Shown here: positions 1 through 12,413 of the stretch, one piece after another
Position numbering within the stretch: the first letter of the stretch is position 1
Layout: each line of letters begins with the position of its first letter
From: Ophiosphaerella korrae
Lineage: Eukaryota > Ascomycota > Dothideomycetes > Pleosporales > Phaeosphaeriaceae
NCBI GenBank assembly: GCA_028456385.1
Contig: JALNQF010000055.1
Span: 62,001-126,000, forward strand
DNA length: 64,000 nucleotides
Reading direction: 5' to 3'
Translations under genes and position numbers: made by a program
The notes under the pieces: generated by a model
Databases searched by the model: none
Told to the model about the DNA's origin: nothing
The model's input: only the letters and a program-made list of their open reading frames with translations

Positions 1-933
1 CAACTTTTCGTTTTAGCACCTAGCCCAGGCCTGTCCGTCGCCTGGAGCCGCCACAATTCATCCTTCTGCGTCTCCAAAATAGGTATTTCTTCCTGTCTGC
101 TGCGAAACGGGTGTGGCATGTTGCGGCTTTGTTCCATCCTCACCGCTAGATTTAGCCGAGCAAAAACGGCGCCCCGTGGGGTTCTGACAGAAGCTTCGTA
201 TCGCAAAGCGTATCGCTTCTGTCCGTGCAGCCTCAAGCCGGACAAGGATGCACGCTGATGCACATGGCACATCCCTGCCTTTGGTACCCTATCGTTTTTT
301 TACCTCAATTTCGCCTATTGAACCCACGACCAGTCCATCGTGAGCTCATCCCTTCCGGTCAGCACATTCCAGTGCCCTTCAATCCCTATGACACAGGCGG
401 TGAAAGGCTCGCCATTCAAAGTACCAAAATGAGCAGGGTTGGGCAGCAACTACGTCGGGTCACCGCACATCTACACCTCGCGGCCGGAACTCGGGCCTAC
501 CAAACAATGCGATGTTACCTCATATCCTGATAAGTGATTTGGTATTGACGGTTGTTGTGACATCACCACGCATTGTCCGAGTCGGATAACTCCATATAGT
601 TTACACACTGGTCAGCTGAAGGTCCATATAAGCTTCTTGGTGCTCCACAGCGACATTTCAGATGCCGCCCAATCCATCGCCAATCGGGCAGTAGATCAGA
701 CCCCAGCCAACAGGCACTGGCATGGTGTATTCCCAGTGCCAACATCATGTCTTGGCATGCCTGACAATTCGTGTCTGATAAATGATAAATATAACAACAA
801 ACCTAAGTAACGCTCAGGGATACACATTTTTGTAATGCCCGTTGAGAGGTCGATTTCTTCAATTCAGGCCAGAACAAAAATTGTCCATGCGGGATACCGT
901 GCTACAACTGCCCACTAAGCATCCAGCGGCCCT
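1..933. other. Intergenic, no gene recognised
   Basis: Only short open frames of 60-100 codons are present on both strands. None shows a family motif, a plausible splice structure or a coding-like composition. The right end probably holds the 3' UTR of the UFL1-like gene that ends at 934. Confidence 0.5.
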
Positions 934-3012
934 TCAGGCTTCTGCTACCATCCTCATTTCTTCCCTATCCTCCAATGTCAAGCTACTATTCTTGGCAGCT
1001 TCCTTCCACCTCTCTATTCGCTCATACTGCTCGCTTTCCAGCTTTGTTTTCAGCAGCTTCAGTAGCTTTGGGGCGTACTTTCCCGTAGCATATACTACTC
1101 CAGCATAATGCTTTGCAAACAGTACAACAACAAGCGTCAAAAAGAGAACCGGGCCATCAGAGGCCTTCTGCAGCTTCTGCATGCGTCGTAACATATCTTG
1201 CACCATGCCTTTCTTCGCCTCGTCAAGCTCATCCGCGGACAACATCTGTTCAATGCCTTGCTTCTTATTGAACTTGTCAATAGTTGTTAGCACAGCTTCT
1301 ACATCGCTCTTCGATGCTTCAAGTGTTGATTCCAGCTTCAGAATATTCTTCCTCGTTTTCCGGCTCAGAATCAGGTATTGGGATCGGGCCTTGGCAATAG
1401 TCTCTGACACAAGTTCTTTTTGCACGTAAGAGGCGAAAACCTCGGAGAGTTGGCCATGTAGTTTTGGGTCAGATATGCCAACTAAAGCGGAATTGTAGAC
1501 GCGCATTCGTGAGTCTACGCGCTCGATCCAGAAAGTTGCAAAGGCAGTCTCGTTGTTGGCTTCTAGCTCGGCGATTGAGTTCCAGAATTGTAACTCGGCA
1601 AGTTTTTGTGTCGCTTTTTCTGTACATAGGGCTGATTGAATTGAGCGCTCAAGAGTTGTACCCTCTGTACTATTGGGCACATTGAATTTGATTTCGTGGT
1701 TGGAGTCATCTTTGAGGTGCTGCCACTGTGATCTGGCGTTCTCCTTTGCTTGTTCAAGAACCTGCTCTCGCACAAGACTGTATCGCTTATTGGCGAGGAC
1801 GATGGTACCGAAGCGGTGTAAACTGCAGTCTGCTGTTTGAGCCAGAGCTTTGACAATATGCTGTTCCACCTTACGTTCCAGATGGCCATATAAACTTTCT
1901 GGGAATTTTCTATGCGACCAGCGTCCTTCAGCTTCTGAGAATTGAAACTTCTCTCCCAGCCCCTCTGCAACATCTACTGCGCCTGACTCCTCCCAGTGGA
2001 GTGCTTTCAGTTTTTGCTCTACCAGATTCTCAAACCAGATCTCAGATATAGCAAAGGTGTCGATGATCTCAAGATCAGGGACTTTCTGGAAATCGAGCGC
2101 TACGTCAGAGACGGTGTCATACAAACATTCCCAGTTAGCTTGTACGAGTTGCAAATCAATGTATCCCGCCTTGTTTGACGTCATTTGACGAACCCAGCCC
2201 TGAATATTGTGTTCTCGAAGGTGCTTGGATTGAACACGGATGCCATCTGGGATTCCTTTTATGATGACATCGTTTGCAAGCTTGGGGGAATCTTTTACTA
2301 TGCTTTCGAAGTGATGAAGTACAAGCCATTTGGGCGGCGATCCACATAGCTGTGCAAAGTCTGAGGGCCGTAGGTCGTTGACACTTCAACTAGTTTAGCA
2401 AGGAGTTCTTTTTTATTTTTCGAAGGTGCTGAGCTTACCTGATGTTGTCAACTATGCGAGTTATACAATCCAGAGCTTCCTCTCTAAGTTTTATATCATA
2501 GGTCACAGTGCAGACAAGATCATCATAGTGAACTAGCTCCTCATGTAATCCAGCGAGTAGAGAATCTAGACTCCGCGAGTCGATTAAGCTTTGTGACGCA
2601 AAGTCTTTCGTCGATATAGCACTTGTAGACAGCGTGTCGCTCAACTTTTGCCGAATAGCATCTCGTTCAACTTTAGGAACCACGTCCTGGCCATCATTAC
2701 TTAGCAGTGCCAGGTGAGGTTTTTTATGAATCAGTCCCAAAATGAAATTAGGGTCGACGTCTAGGTGATTGGCCAAATCTGAAAGAAGTACTCGTTTGGT
2801 TCCTGAACACAAGTTATTATTGCATATGAAAAAATCTTAAATTCAAGAATACCGTCTATCATGTGGTGTTCAAACTCGTTCAAGACACGGCGGGTGGTAA
2901 TAAATCCTTGGCCGCTTGATGCGAGTACTAAAGGAGGGAGCCCAAGGGGGCTGTGACCTGTAGTTGGGGGAAACAGCGAAAATATTTCGCGGGCATCTTT
3001 GCTAGTAAACAT
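934..3012 (-). CDS. UFL1: UFL1-like protein (UFM1-pathway E3 ligase family)
   Basis: Three exons (3012-2853, 2802-2439, 2383-934) join in phase with GT-AG introns and give 657 residues. UFL1 is the scaffold E3 that transfers the ubiquitin-like protein UFM1 to targets at the ER, notably ribosomes. Seen here: an N-terminal winged-helix-like segment around residues 37-75 (FITTRRVLNEFEHHMIDG, then RVLLSDLANHLDVD) that aligns with the animal YIT...GGRVNIVDLQQVINVD region. At the C-terminus (about residues 584-657) DGPVLFLTLVVVLF and a GKYAP..LKLLK.KL pattern match the animal DPALILHLTSVLLFQF and GRCVP..IAFLNSKI region. It is shorter than the roughly 790-residue animal protein and lacks an obvious lysine-rich low-complexity insert. 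No other UFM1-pathway gene is in the window. The assignment rests on remembered family sequence; function in this fungus is inferred. It is divergent from uS14m, with 242 bp between starts. Confidence 0.62.
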
Positions 3013-3254
3013 GTTGACCTAGAGTATAGGGTCATGAAGACGGCGTATGGAAGCAATAGGAGAGTTGATATGTTGCCATCATTGTAGGTGAATAGTCAGA
3101 ACTGTGATCATGATGTCAAAGGCTGAGTGGTGGTCGGTCAGCCAATCACAATTTATTGCCTGGCGCGGCTGACCGCCGAATCCCGCCATGCGAACTTCAT
3201 CATCCACCTGGGGTCATTTGCGTGCAGACCATTGCGACGCCGCCTGTTGTCGTC

Positions 3255-3704
3255 ATGTCTCAGTTTCGCGCGGCAAAGCTCGATATCGCATGCTTTACGA
3301 AGATTCGAAATATTCGCGACCATACCAAGCGAAAGGTCTACATGGAGAACGAGCCAGAACGGTATGCTTCCTATTCTTTTTGCACATGCAGCCCATGCTG
3401 ATCGAGTTGTTTGCAGACAAGCTCTTCGCTACATCATTCGTAACACCACATTGCCACAGCGCGTCCGCGCGCAGGCCCAGCTCCAGCTTACGCAGATGCA
3501 CTGCTATACTCGCTTCACACAAGTCAAGAACAGGTGCATAATGGGCGGCAAGGGCAGGGGTGTCTTCAGCGACTTCAGGTTAGGCAGAGTATGTAGTTTG
3601 TAGGCAAGACAAGGCTATGGCTATGGCTAACAAGTGTGCAGTATCAATTTCGAATTAACGCGCTTGAAGGGAACCTACCAGGTGTGAAGAAGGCAAGCTG
3701 GTAA
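3255..3704 (+). CDS. MRP2: Mitochondrial small-subunit ribosomal protein uS14m
   Basis: Three exons (3255-3361, 3417-3588, 3642-3704) join in phase to a 113-residue protein. It is a component of the mitochondrial 37S small subunit, near the 3' domain of the small-subunit rRNA. The family signature is clear: RNTTLPQRVRAQAQLQL in the middle, then C.MGGKGRGVFSDFRLGR and the C-terminal INALEGNLPGVKKASW, which corresponds to the usual uS14 ending. The start at 3255 gives MSQFRAAKLD, the family's expected beginning; an upstream in-frame ATG at 3156 would add an untypical extension. It shares a short divergent promoter with the UFL1-like gene. Confidence 0.93.
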
Positions 3705-4019
3705 GAAGGAAAGGGATGAGATTTGTGATATTACCTGTACTTTACTACTAGGTGATATACCGGCATTGGGCGGCGTTTGACATGAACTTTGATTATCTTG
3801 CTGGATTTGCTGTAACTCGGGTTGTTAGTTTTGTCGTGTAACCCTCCTTCCCATGCCTCTTGACTCCCACTTACCGTGAGTGCAAACGCTGCTGCCGACA
3901 ACAAATATATACAAAGCTCACCCAACACCTTTGAGCTTCTTCCACCACAACAACCACCTCTGTGCCAGGCCTTTAACAACCTGCGCTACCTTCAAGCAAC
4001 CCTTTGGTCACACGAGACC

Positions 4020-5922
4020 ATGTTCCGCCGTCAGGAGGATACGTTGGAGCCGGATCCTGTGTTTCCAGCCGACCTCAGGGAATTAGGGTACGAGTTGATC
4101 CTGCTACGTTAGTAACTATACTCATGAATGCAGGTTCTTTCTCAACCAAAACGGTCAGACCCGCATGATTGAGGCACCTGACAAAGATTTCGACTTCAAC
4201 GCTACCAATAATGAGCGTGTCAATGAAGTGCGGCGCGAGGCAATGCATGGTAATTGGCTATAAGCGCTTTTTGTTGAACCGAGTTGACATTGCGCAGAGT
4301 GTTGGCGTCAAGAGATAGAGAAACGTCTCTTTATCTTAGGAATCGGCCGCATGTACCTGCCAAACTTTACGACAAAAAAACCAAATGGACCGCATGTTCC
4401 TATCCTGTCGCCTTCGCCGGGAATCCTCAAGAGGCGTAAGCGTATCATCATAATCATCAATGATGGCACTCAGGACCTCGGCGTTCTTGCATATCGAATG
4501 ATCCGCGAACAGGGATTGAACGAAGCCTCAGTAGTCCGCTTCGTGGGGAAAGTCATCAGGCGGTCATCTGCTGCGGATGGTGACGGCCTCCAAGACAAGC
4601 AAACTAGCAATGCTCCCGCTATTGTGATCCTAAATACAGGGCAACTGCTTTATTCGCACAAACACAACAAGGCGATGACCATGCGTAGCTGGTCCGCAAT
4701 GCCCCGCAAGTCTGCCATGCACGATATGATCAGGTTTCATGATGAGGAAAACCGTGTGGAAGGTCACCGCACCGCGACTGAACATGTCAAATCTGTATTT
4801 AACGATGTCTTCTACAACCCTGATAGAGTATCTATGGATGCTGAGCTATATGTCATTGCAATAGAGGGTGGAGCGCAGAACATCGTAGATGTTCTAGAGG
4901 AAGATTGTATGTGCACATATTAGCTGAGTTTGCTGCATATATCACTAACAGGAGCAGTTGAGAAATACGGTACACGGATCGCCGCAATGGCTCTGATCCA
5001 ATCTTTTGTGGACGATTCGCGAATCAAGAACCCCACTCTGCGCGCATTCCTCCACCAGCGTACTCGCGAATGGACGTATTCCAACTTGACGCCTGATCCA
5101 AGACACTGTATCAAACTTCCTAAATACTACTCATCATTAGTGTCTTCGTCGGAAGTAAAGCACGGCAAAACTTCGATGTGGTCTGAAGACGTCCCTCAAG
5201 CTGGTAACTTGGCCAATATTTCTAACGCTATTCGCCATCTCGCCACCAGTGTAACTCCATCAACCAAAGACGAACATACTAAAGCGACCTTCGACACTGA
5301 CTCAGACTGGCTGACCAGTGACACAATCATCTGTCCCACCTTCTCTGGTGGAAAACACCCACTTGGAGAATGTATCTTCACCAACCTATCTGTCCAGGAC
5401 GAAATCCTCAACTTCTTCTTTAGTGTAGCTCAAAATTCTGAAAATTACTGCAACCCCAACTTCCAGATCTACAACGAGGCCCCTCGTCCAACGCCTGAAA
5501 GCCCTCTGGTTTTGGATCCTGATAATCCTGAAATTGCTGTCTCTTCTACTTTCCCACCAGAGATGACACCAGAACAAGCTCAGGTCGATTTGGCGAAAGA
5601 AAAACTTTTGCATATGGAGCTTTCACTCAAAGCTTGCCCAATGGATATAACAGAGCTCGAGAAAGGCCGAGAAGGATTGCTTGACAGAATCGCTAAGCAG
5701 AAGGCCAACATCGAGAAGCTGGAGATAAAAGCGCTTGCAAGTGTTGGCTTGGGAGCTGGCGAAGCCCCGCAGCAGCGTGAGAACTGGAAGCCGCAGAAGC
5801 ATGGGCCGCAGGTGCCATTTGCAGGCACTATGGTGGATAGTGAATTGCTGAAGGGAGCAGGATTGATTGAGACGGCGAATGAAGAGTTGGAGAGGTTGGG
5901 TAAGGGCGATACCCAACTTTAG
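4020..5922 (+). CDS. Arb2-domain-containing protein
   Basis: Four exons (4020-4087, 4134-4249, 4298-4906, 4958-5922) join in phase and encode 585 residues. The Arb2 domain, an alpha/beta-hydrolase-like fold, is named after the fission yeast Argonaute siRNA chaperone subunit; similar domains occur at the C-terminus of class II histone deacetylases and in FAM172 proteins. Seen here: the fungal family blocks GFFLNQNGQTRMI with FDFNATNNERVNEVRREAMH, then NDGTQDLGVLAYRMIREQGLN, LNTGQLLYSHKHNKAMTMRSW and EKYGTRIAAMALIQS. A lysine/glutamate-rich probable coiled coil lies near residues 469-525. The last acceptor (ending 4957) is chosen because it alone restores the conserved F-EKYGTR join without a stop. 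Whether it acts in RNA silencing is not shown by the sequence. Confidence 0.8.
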
Positions 5923-8900
5923 GGTACAACGGCATATCTTGAGATGACAGTGGTCGCCTTGATGTCACCGTAGATGCCACGTATCGAACGACTAGTCGAG
6001 TGGCAAGAACCTGCTTCGCTTGACGCAGTTTCTATTACACATGCCATAAGTTTGGCTTGCTTCACTGAAGGCTGCCTAGCAAGCACTTTGCTACAAGCAC
6101 TTATCTACCTTGCTGAATATATGCATCAGAGGTCAACTTTTGGATACTTTTCCAGACTGCTACTACCATTCCCAACTTGTTCTAATTCAGGAGATTAAGT
6201 GCAAATTAGCATAGTAGAATAAAATGGCCAGTGGACTCAAGATGCATTTTCTTGGAGTGTGTCGACCTCTACCGATGATTACCTCTGAACATTTCTCAAA
6301 TGCTCAAGCCAGGTTTGATGAAGAGGCTGTCCAGCATAACGCGATGCCTCAAATGCCTGCCTTGATAGTATTCACATTCGGTGGCTGTAAAGCCCTTGCT
6401 GGGCTTTCTTTGCTTTGACGCCCACATATGAGCTGTCGACGAGAACGACGCCACATCCATTCTCAACACAAGTGGAGACGAAGGGGCAGATACGTGTGAC
6501 ACCGCTGTATACGACCGATATTTTGCCTCTTACACTGAGGGTCGGGTTCGTGGAAGATTTGATCAATGGCTTAGGCTTAGTACTAAGTCTCTAGCCTTAA
6601 GGGGGGAATCAAATCGTGAATGGAGCATATTGGGCTGAAGCTGCCGGGTACGAAGACGAAACGATATCATTCGAAAAAGAAATGGTGCAGATTTCGAGCC
6701 ATATGAAGCATAGTGATAGATGCGAATTGCGATTAGGGAGGAGCTCACAGTCACCATAACTGCTTACGGCCTCATCGTGTAATGGTGGCACAGCTTAGGA
6801 AGCACCTTGCCGCAGGGCGGTGCCGTAAGCCCTTGTAGGGTCGGCAAGGAAGGCCTAAAGGCGTATTCCAATCCAATGTACAAATAACACATGACATTCT
6901 GGAAGCCCACAGGTATCTAGGTAGTCTCCGGAAACGAGGGGCGAGGTGCGGCGAAAGAAGTAGCAGCCCTAGAGTCCACTGTCTTAGACGCACGGACACG
7001 TCAGCGGTAACACGAATTTCGCCTTGATTTTAACTTCTGCTCATCCGCCTTCCGCTTTCTTCATGCTCTGCTCATATCGGCTCCGCACGGCCACAAAGGT
7101 GATCATTATGTTGCGTTGTCTTCCTCTACAGCTGCCCAGCACGACCGGATGTATGCGGTGGTGCGCTCGAAGATTCGCTCCCTTGGGCCAGCCGGGACTC
7201 ATTTATTCTTCACAAGCGATGGATATTTTTTACAAGGTAGAAGTATTTGGGGTGATGCAGAATGGCCTGACCAGGTTTACAGAGCCCTATCTCCTTAGGT
7301 CAATCCATTGACTGGCTGCGCCATGTACTTCCTTGGTACCAAGAATGGTTTTCTATTCTGTCTGCCTCCCGCACTTGCAACAGGGCACGGCTTGAGTGAC
7401 GCTGCCCAGGTTTGGCAATCAGAGCGTTCAAGAGTTGGGTTGCCATCTTCTGTTCTCGATCGGTTCGGTACATCTGTCCACCTTGGTTTTCATCAACGGC
7501 TAATTGCGGTTAGCCGTTCTTATGGCCATCCTACTTGCACGCTTTCTTCACACCAAACGGTCCCCGAACTTGCCGCCAAAATGAGCATCTGCCTTTATGC
7601 GTGCTTCGCCGTTTACATATTCAGTATAGGGTATACACTTGCTCTCGGCACCCGAACACCAACCGATCAGATGGCAGTGTAGCTTGACATTTGCACGCGC
7701 CACTGAGATAGCGTTCATGTGACGCCTCACCAGTAACATATGAGAACCGGGGTTGAGAACTGCCTGTTCTGTTCCGACTAGCGCCTCCTATCCGGATCCC
7801 TGTGGCACATATTCCCTACTCCCGCCTTAGGTGGTATCCTCAAAGTCCATTTGCCAGGGCCACGTCTGTTCTGTTATCTGGACTTGAAAAGCCCAAAACT
7901 CATTCGCCCTCTGGTTTACCTTAATCTCCGTGCGCATCGGTTCTGGGACCGGCAGCGAAAAGGATCACATGCACTACCGCCAACACCTGAATGTTTCAGG
8001 GCATCCTACCGGTTGGTGTTACTGTTCTAATCGTGAGTTGTAGTACTACAGTGTTGCACCTACGCCTCTCAGTAGCATAGCGTACCTTCCCAACATTTGT
8101 TTAGGGGAGGCACAGCAAATGTCAAACCAAGTACACGGAATCCAGTCTGAAAGCCTGGCCCGACGCCTTTCCGATAAATTGTGGGTCTATTGCTTCTTGC
8201 CATGTCTTATTGAATAGGATCTAACGGAGCGAAGGCAGTCTTCTTCCGTAACGCCGCCTTGCAAATGGACAATGAATTGCACCTAAGAGTTGAGTGGTAT
8301 AGTTGCACGCGCGTAATGGACTTCTAGAAAGGCCACTAGGTGATCACTATATACATCGAGTATACAATGTGAGGCGTTCTGGCTTTCACTGGCTCGCTTC
8401 CCGGGCTAGAGTAATTACCCGTCCGTTTCTAGATCTCATCCGCCTCAAACCCTGTCTATCATGCACCCTCGAATGTTCACGCCCGTGCGGCACAGGTGCG
8501 AGTAAGACTCATTAGCTATGCACACGACGATCGTTAGGACCCACTTACCATGGAGGGCTTGCTTGACTGTCTCGTGGGCATAGATATCTGTCCCGGAGCC
8601 AGCCAGATATCCAATCTCCTTTTACCTTTCTCCTTTACCTTCACTGTCACATTCCTTTCGCGTGAGCTACTGTTGCATTCATCCAGTCGCTCCTTCCTCG
8701 CTGAGACTGTCGCGTGGTCCGTATACTGGATACTTTCTCTCTCACGTTGCTCACCTTCACGTTGCTCCTGAGCAGATTTGAAAACTCCTTGTCATTTCCC
8801 ATTGTATATATTCTATACATTGCCCTCTATTCACAATCTTGGACTCGACCTTTACCTTGACCTACGCTTCACCTCTCTGTCACATTGTGCGATCACTGTT

Positions 8901-8956
8901 CGTACCTACATTAGCGCAGCCACGTGGCAAGGGACGCCACAACTACATCATAAGGC
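5923..8956. other. Gene-poor interval before the chitinase
   Basis: Three kilobases without a recognisable complete gene. Open frames are short and overlap on opposite strands. One stretch (7011-7298, listed separately) reads like a coding remnant. The last 250 bp is the chitinase promoter and 5' UTR, with a TATA-like tgtatatattc at about 8803-8813, some 145 bp before the start codon. Confidence 0.45.
7011..7298 (+). pseudogene. Coding-like fragment, unidentified
   Basis: An open frame of about 95 codons runs from a stop at 7008-7010 to a stop at 7296-7298. The translation has balanced composition with blocks such as HGHKGDHYVALSSST, RSKIRSLGPAGTHLFF and TSDGYFLQGRSIWGDAEWPD, which look more like a folded domain than random translation. 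There is no convincing start codon or partner exon on either side. It could be the remnant of a degraded gene or chance. I do not recognise the family. Confidence 0.2.
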
Positions 8957-10409
8957 ATGCGCCTCATAAGCTTCCTGCTTTCTGGAGCCAGTACTTTGTT
9001 CACCCTTACTCAAGCTGCGGTAATTCCACGAGCCTCAGACAACATGACATCCACAGCAACTGGCTTCAAAAACGTAGCCTATTTTGTTAATTGGGTTTGT
9101 TTGCCAATGTTCGCCCCGCTACACGCCCCACTAACACCTGTATAGGCTATCTACGGTCGCAACTTCAACCCTCAAGATCTTCCGGGTAACCAGCTCACTC
9201 ATGTCCTTTACGCCTTCGCCAATGTCCGGGAGACTGGCGAGGTCTATTTATCCGATCCATGGTCTGATACCGACAAGCATTACCCCACTGACTCCTGGAA
9301 CGATGTCGGCACTAATTTGTACGGCTGTGCAAAACAGCTGTTTTTACTGAAGAAACAGAATCGCAAGTTGAAGGTTCTATTGTCCATTGGAGGTTGGACC
9401 TACTCTGCCAACTTTCCGAAACCTATGGCGACTCCAGAGGGCCGTGCCACGTTCGCAAGCAGTGCGGTTAAGATTGTCCAGGATCTTGGTTTTGATGGTG
9501 AGTATTTGATAAACCAGATCTATCTTTTTTGTGTCTTCTAACTTGAATAGGGCTTGACATTGATTGGGAGTATCCAGCAAACGAAGGCCAAGCCAACGAC
9601 ATGGTTTCTCTACTCGCAGAAACCCGGCGCGCCCTAGATGCGTACTCGGGTCAGTATGCCAATGGCCAACATCTCCTCCTCACTGTCGCTTCCCCTGCCG
9701 GCCCTAAGAATTACAATATCATGAAACTTGGAGCCATGAACCAATACCTCGATTTCTGGAACCTTATGGCCTACGACTACGCAGGCTCCTGGGACCAGAA
9801 TGCCGGCCACCAAGCTAACTGGAAAGCGTCATCTAGCAACCCTGCCAGCACACCTTTCAACACTGAACAAGCCATCCGCGACTACGTAGCCGCAGGAGTG
9901 CCTGCCAACAAGATCGTCCTTGGTATGCCTTTATACGGCCGCGCTTTCACTCAAACGGACGGCCCTGGTAAGCCATTCAGCGGTGTCGGCCAAGGAACTT
10001 GGGAAGCAGGCGTATACGACTACAAAGCGCTACCTCCAGCTGGTGCCCAAGTGATCAACGACATGGAAATTGTGGCAAGCTACAGCTACGACGCAGGCCA
10101 ACGCACCATGGTGTCCTACGATACGCCCGAAATTACTGCGAAGAAAAGCGAGCTTATTGTCAATCAAGGCCTTGGTGGTGGCATGTGGTGGGAGAGTTCA
10201 GCTGACAAGAAAGGAGGCGATAGCTTGATTTCAAGGGTAAGTACTTCACTTTTTCCTCGCCTGCTAGACTCAAGAACATATATGCTGACAATGAGATATA
10301 GTTTGTAAATAGTGTTGGTGGTGTTGGTGCGTTGGATCAGTCGGCAAATGTCCTCAGCTTCCCGGCTAGCAAGTACGATAACATGCGCAGCGGCTTTCCC
10401 AACAACTAA
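8957..10409 (+). CDS. Secreted GH18 endochitinase (ech42/chit42-like)
   Basis: Four exons (8957-9094, 9146-9497, 9551-10236, 10302-10409) give 427 residues. Glycoside hydrolase family 18 enzymes cut chitin with retention through substrate assistance. The first 20 or so residues ([20 protein letters not shown]) form a signal peptide, so the product is secreted. The catalytic motif [10 protein letters not shown] is complete, with the acid/base glutamate at about residue 170, and the upstream SIGGWTYS strand motif is present. [16 protein letters not shown] substrate residues appear as [14 protein letters not shown]. The intron at 9498-9550 falls inside the catalytic motif. No chitin-binding module or GPI signal is visible. 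The length and lack of extra modules fit the fungal group A chitinases used for wall turnover, or for attack on other fungi or insects. Confidence 0.93.
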
Positions 10410-10725
10410 GTTGTTGATCTGCACTTTTCGTCCAGCAGCGCTGGCGATGCTTGAACCGACCTGAGCATCGCCGGGTCACTACTCTTCATGTATATACGCT
10501 TTAGTGTGCTTCCTTTTTCCCTTTGTCTTGCATTCCATTGGAGGAGTTGGGAAGGCTAGATGGTAGACGGAACTCACACGGTCGCTTCGCATGGAGGGAT
10601 GAAATAGGGGTGTAGATATGAATCCACAAGACAATATATACTGTTGAAGTGTAATGCTTGTCTCTTTAATGTGGTGCTAGCTTTCAATTGCGACCCAGTT
10701 GCATGTGTCTATTGTAAAGGTCATA

Positions 10726-11964
10726 TTATAAGGCCTTCTCTGCGTTGGCAAGCTGAGCGATTTCGCTCGTTCCAGCATTTCCCATTCTGCGCTTCTTGAT
10801 CACGTTCTCGATAAAGGCTTCACCAGCCTTATAACTCGATCGCACTAGAGGGCCAGAGGCGCAGTATAAGAAGCCCATGTCCAGCGCACGCTGTCTCCAC
10901 AACTCAAAGACGTCTGGTGTGATGTATTCGTGCACAGGCAAATGTCGCTTTGTCGGCCGCATGTACTGACCAAAGGTGACGACATCGACATTGTTCGCTC
11001 TCAAGTCTCGGAGAGCTTGCCACAGTTCTTCTTCCTGCTCGCCTAGCCCAAGCATGATACTCGTCTTTGTGATCAAGTCGGGTTGTGTCTCTTTTGCTAC
11101 ACGCAGCACATTGAGTGACTGACGGAAATTTGCGCGACGATCGCGTACGTAGGGCGTGAGTGCCTCGGTGGTTTCCACGTTGTGCGCAAATACGTCCAGG
11201 CCTGATTTTGCAACCAACTTCACCATTTCCATGTCACCTCCGTAGTCTCCGACCAAAGCCTCTACCAGCATTGTTGGCGCCTTCTGTTTGATTTTCATAA
11301 TCGTTTCCACGCAGTGCCGCGCTCCTCCGTCGGCGAGATCGTCTCGGTCTACTATGGTTAGAACCACATAACCCAAGCCCCATCGACTCAGTGCTTCGGC
11401 CGTGTTCTCGGGCTCGTGCACGTCGAGGGGCGGAGGTGCTTTGGATGTCTTGACGGAGCAGAAACGGCATCCGCGTGTACATGTATCGCCGCCGAGCATG
11501 ATGGTGGCAGTGGCAGCGCTCTTATCGCTGCCGCCCCAGCAGTCGCTAATGTTGGGGCATTTGGCTTCTTCACACACGGTATGCAGTTTCAGCCCTCGCA
11601 GGTCCTTCTTGATCTTCTTGTAGTTCTGATTCGAGGGGATGGGTGTTTTGAGCCATTCTGGGAGCCGGGTGTATGTCTTCTTGCGACCTTCCGGGCCGAC
11701 TTGGACAGTTTTGATTTCGTATGCTTCGGTGGGGGAGAGGGGCGCATTGGGACTGACAAAGTCGCCAAACGAGGGACCGGCATTCAACGAGTCACTGAAT
11801 GATGTTGTTGGCCGCGCTTGCTTTGGGGGCTCTTGTGGAAGGGGTGATTGCGGAGATTCCACCGTTGTGGCAAACGTTCGAGTGCATGCCAGCCGTGGTC
11901 TTGAGACGGCTGTGAGGGTTGATGTGGACAGGAGACATCGCGACCGGGATATTGAAGCTGCCAT
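10726..11964 (-). CDS. LIP5: Lipoyl synthase, mitochondrial
   Basis: A single-exon gene of 412 residues. Lipoyl synthase is a radical-SAM enzyme that inserts two sulfurs into protein-bound octanoate, making the lipoyl cofactor of pyruvate and 2-oxoglutarate dehydrogenases and of the glycine cleavage system. Both iron-sulfur sites are intact: the auxiliary cluster cysteines C131, C136 and C142 ([13 protein letters not shown]) and the radical-SAM CxxxCxxC at C162, C166 and C169 ([10 protein letters not shown]). The C-terminal [12 protein letters not shown] contains the conserved RSSY serine. The N-terminal 35 residues are rich in Ser, Arg and Ala without acids, which fits a mitochondrial presequence. 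PDX1 at 57-58.5 kb is a lipoyl-domain protein, so this enzyme plausibly modifies it. Confidence 0.96.
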   Translation of the reverse strand: MAASISRSRCLLSTSTLTAVSRPRLACTRTFATTVESPQSPLPQEPPKQARPTTSFSDSLNAGPSFGDFVSPNAPLSPTEAYEIKTVQVGPEGRKKTYTRLPEWLKTPIPSNQNYKKIKKDLRGLKLHTVCEEAKCPNISDCWGGSDKSAATATIMLGGDTCTRGCRFCSVKTSKAPPPLDVHEPENTAEALSRWGLGYVVLTIVDRDDLADGGARHCVETIMKIKQKAPTMLVEALVGDYGGDMEMVKLVAKSGLDVFAHNVETTEALTPYVRDRRANFRQSLNVLRVAKETQPDLITKTSIMLGLGEQEEELWQALRDLRANNVDVVTFGQYMRPTKRHLPVHEYITPDVFELWRQRALDMGFLYCASGPLVRSSYKAGEAFIENVIKKRRMGNAGTSEIAQLANAEKAL

Positions 11965-12413
11965 TATGAAGGGTGTATATATATGTATTTACAAAAGGAA
12001 AGAAGGAAAGCGAAGGCGACTGTTGCGAGAGTGAAGGTTTGTCGGTCAGCATGGATGGGAACAGCCTGCAATACCCGAATCTGGGCGTCGGAACCAGGCG
12101 TCGCGCTAGGCAGTCAAACAGGACAAACACCAGCGGCAGGAGCAGCAGCCCACTCCGCCGATGGATTCGGGGACAGGTTCAACGTAGACCAATTCATTGC
12201 GCCAACACTGCGAAACCTCCCCCTCGCCCTACCCTCGACACCACCCCGCGCACACCTCGACCAACTGCAGGGCTGAGTTTTGGGCCGCTGTTCTGGCTCG
12301 CTGAGCAAAGGCCACGTTTGGCGCAGCAAGAGGGATACTTTTCACAGCAACCGCCATAGCAACTATCTAGTCAACGGGTGTTGCTGCCCGCCAAATCTGC
12401 ATTTGCGGCCAGC
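11965..12413. promoter_or_regulatory. Divergent promoter, LIP5 / SEC21
   Basis: The 449 bp between the two start codons must hold both promoters and 5' UTRs, since the genes point away from each other. A TATATATAT stretch lies about 10-20 bp upstream of the LIP5 ATG and is therefore leader rather than TATA box. No other site was recognised. Confidence 0.55.

Noticed and set aside
5923..8956. A degraded transposon in the gene-poor interval
   Set aside because: Some short inverted repeats (for example gcttacggc near 6771 and its complement near 6822) are present, but no transposase motif, long terminal repeat or target duplication was found.
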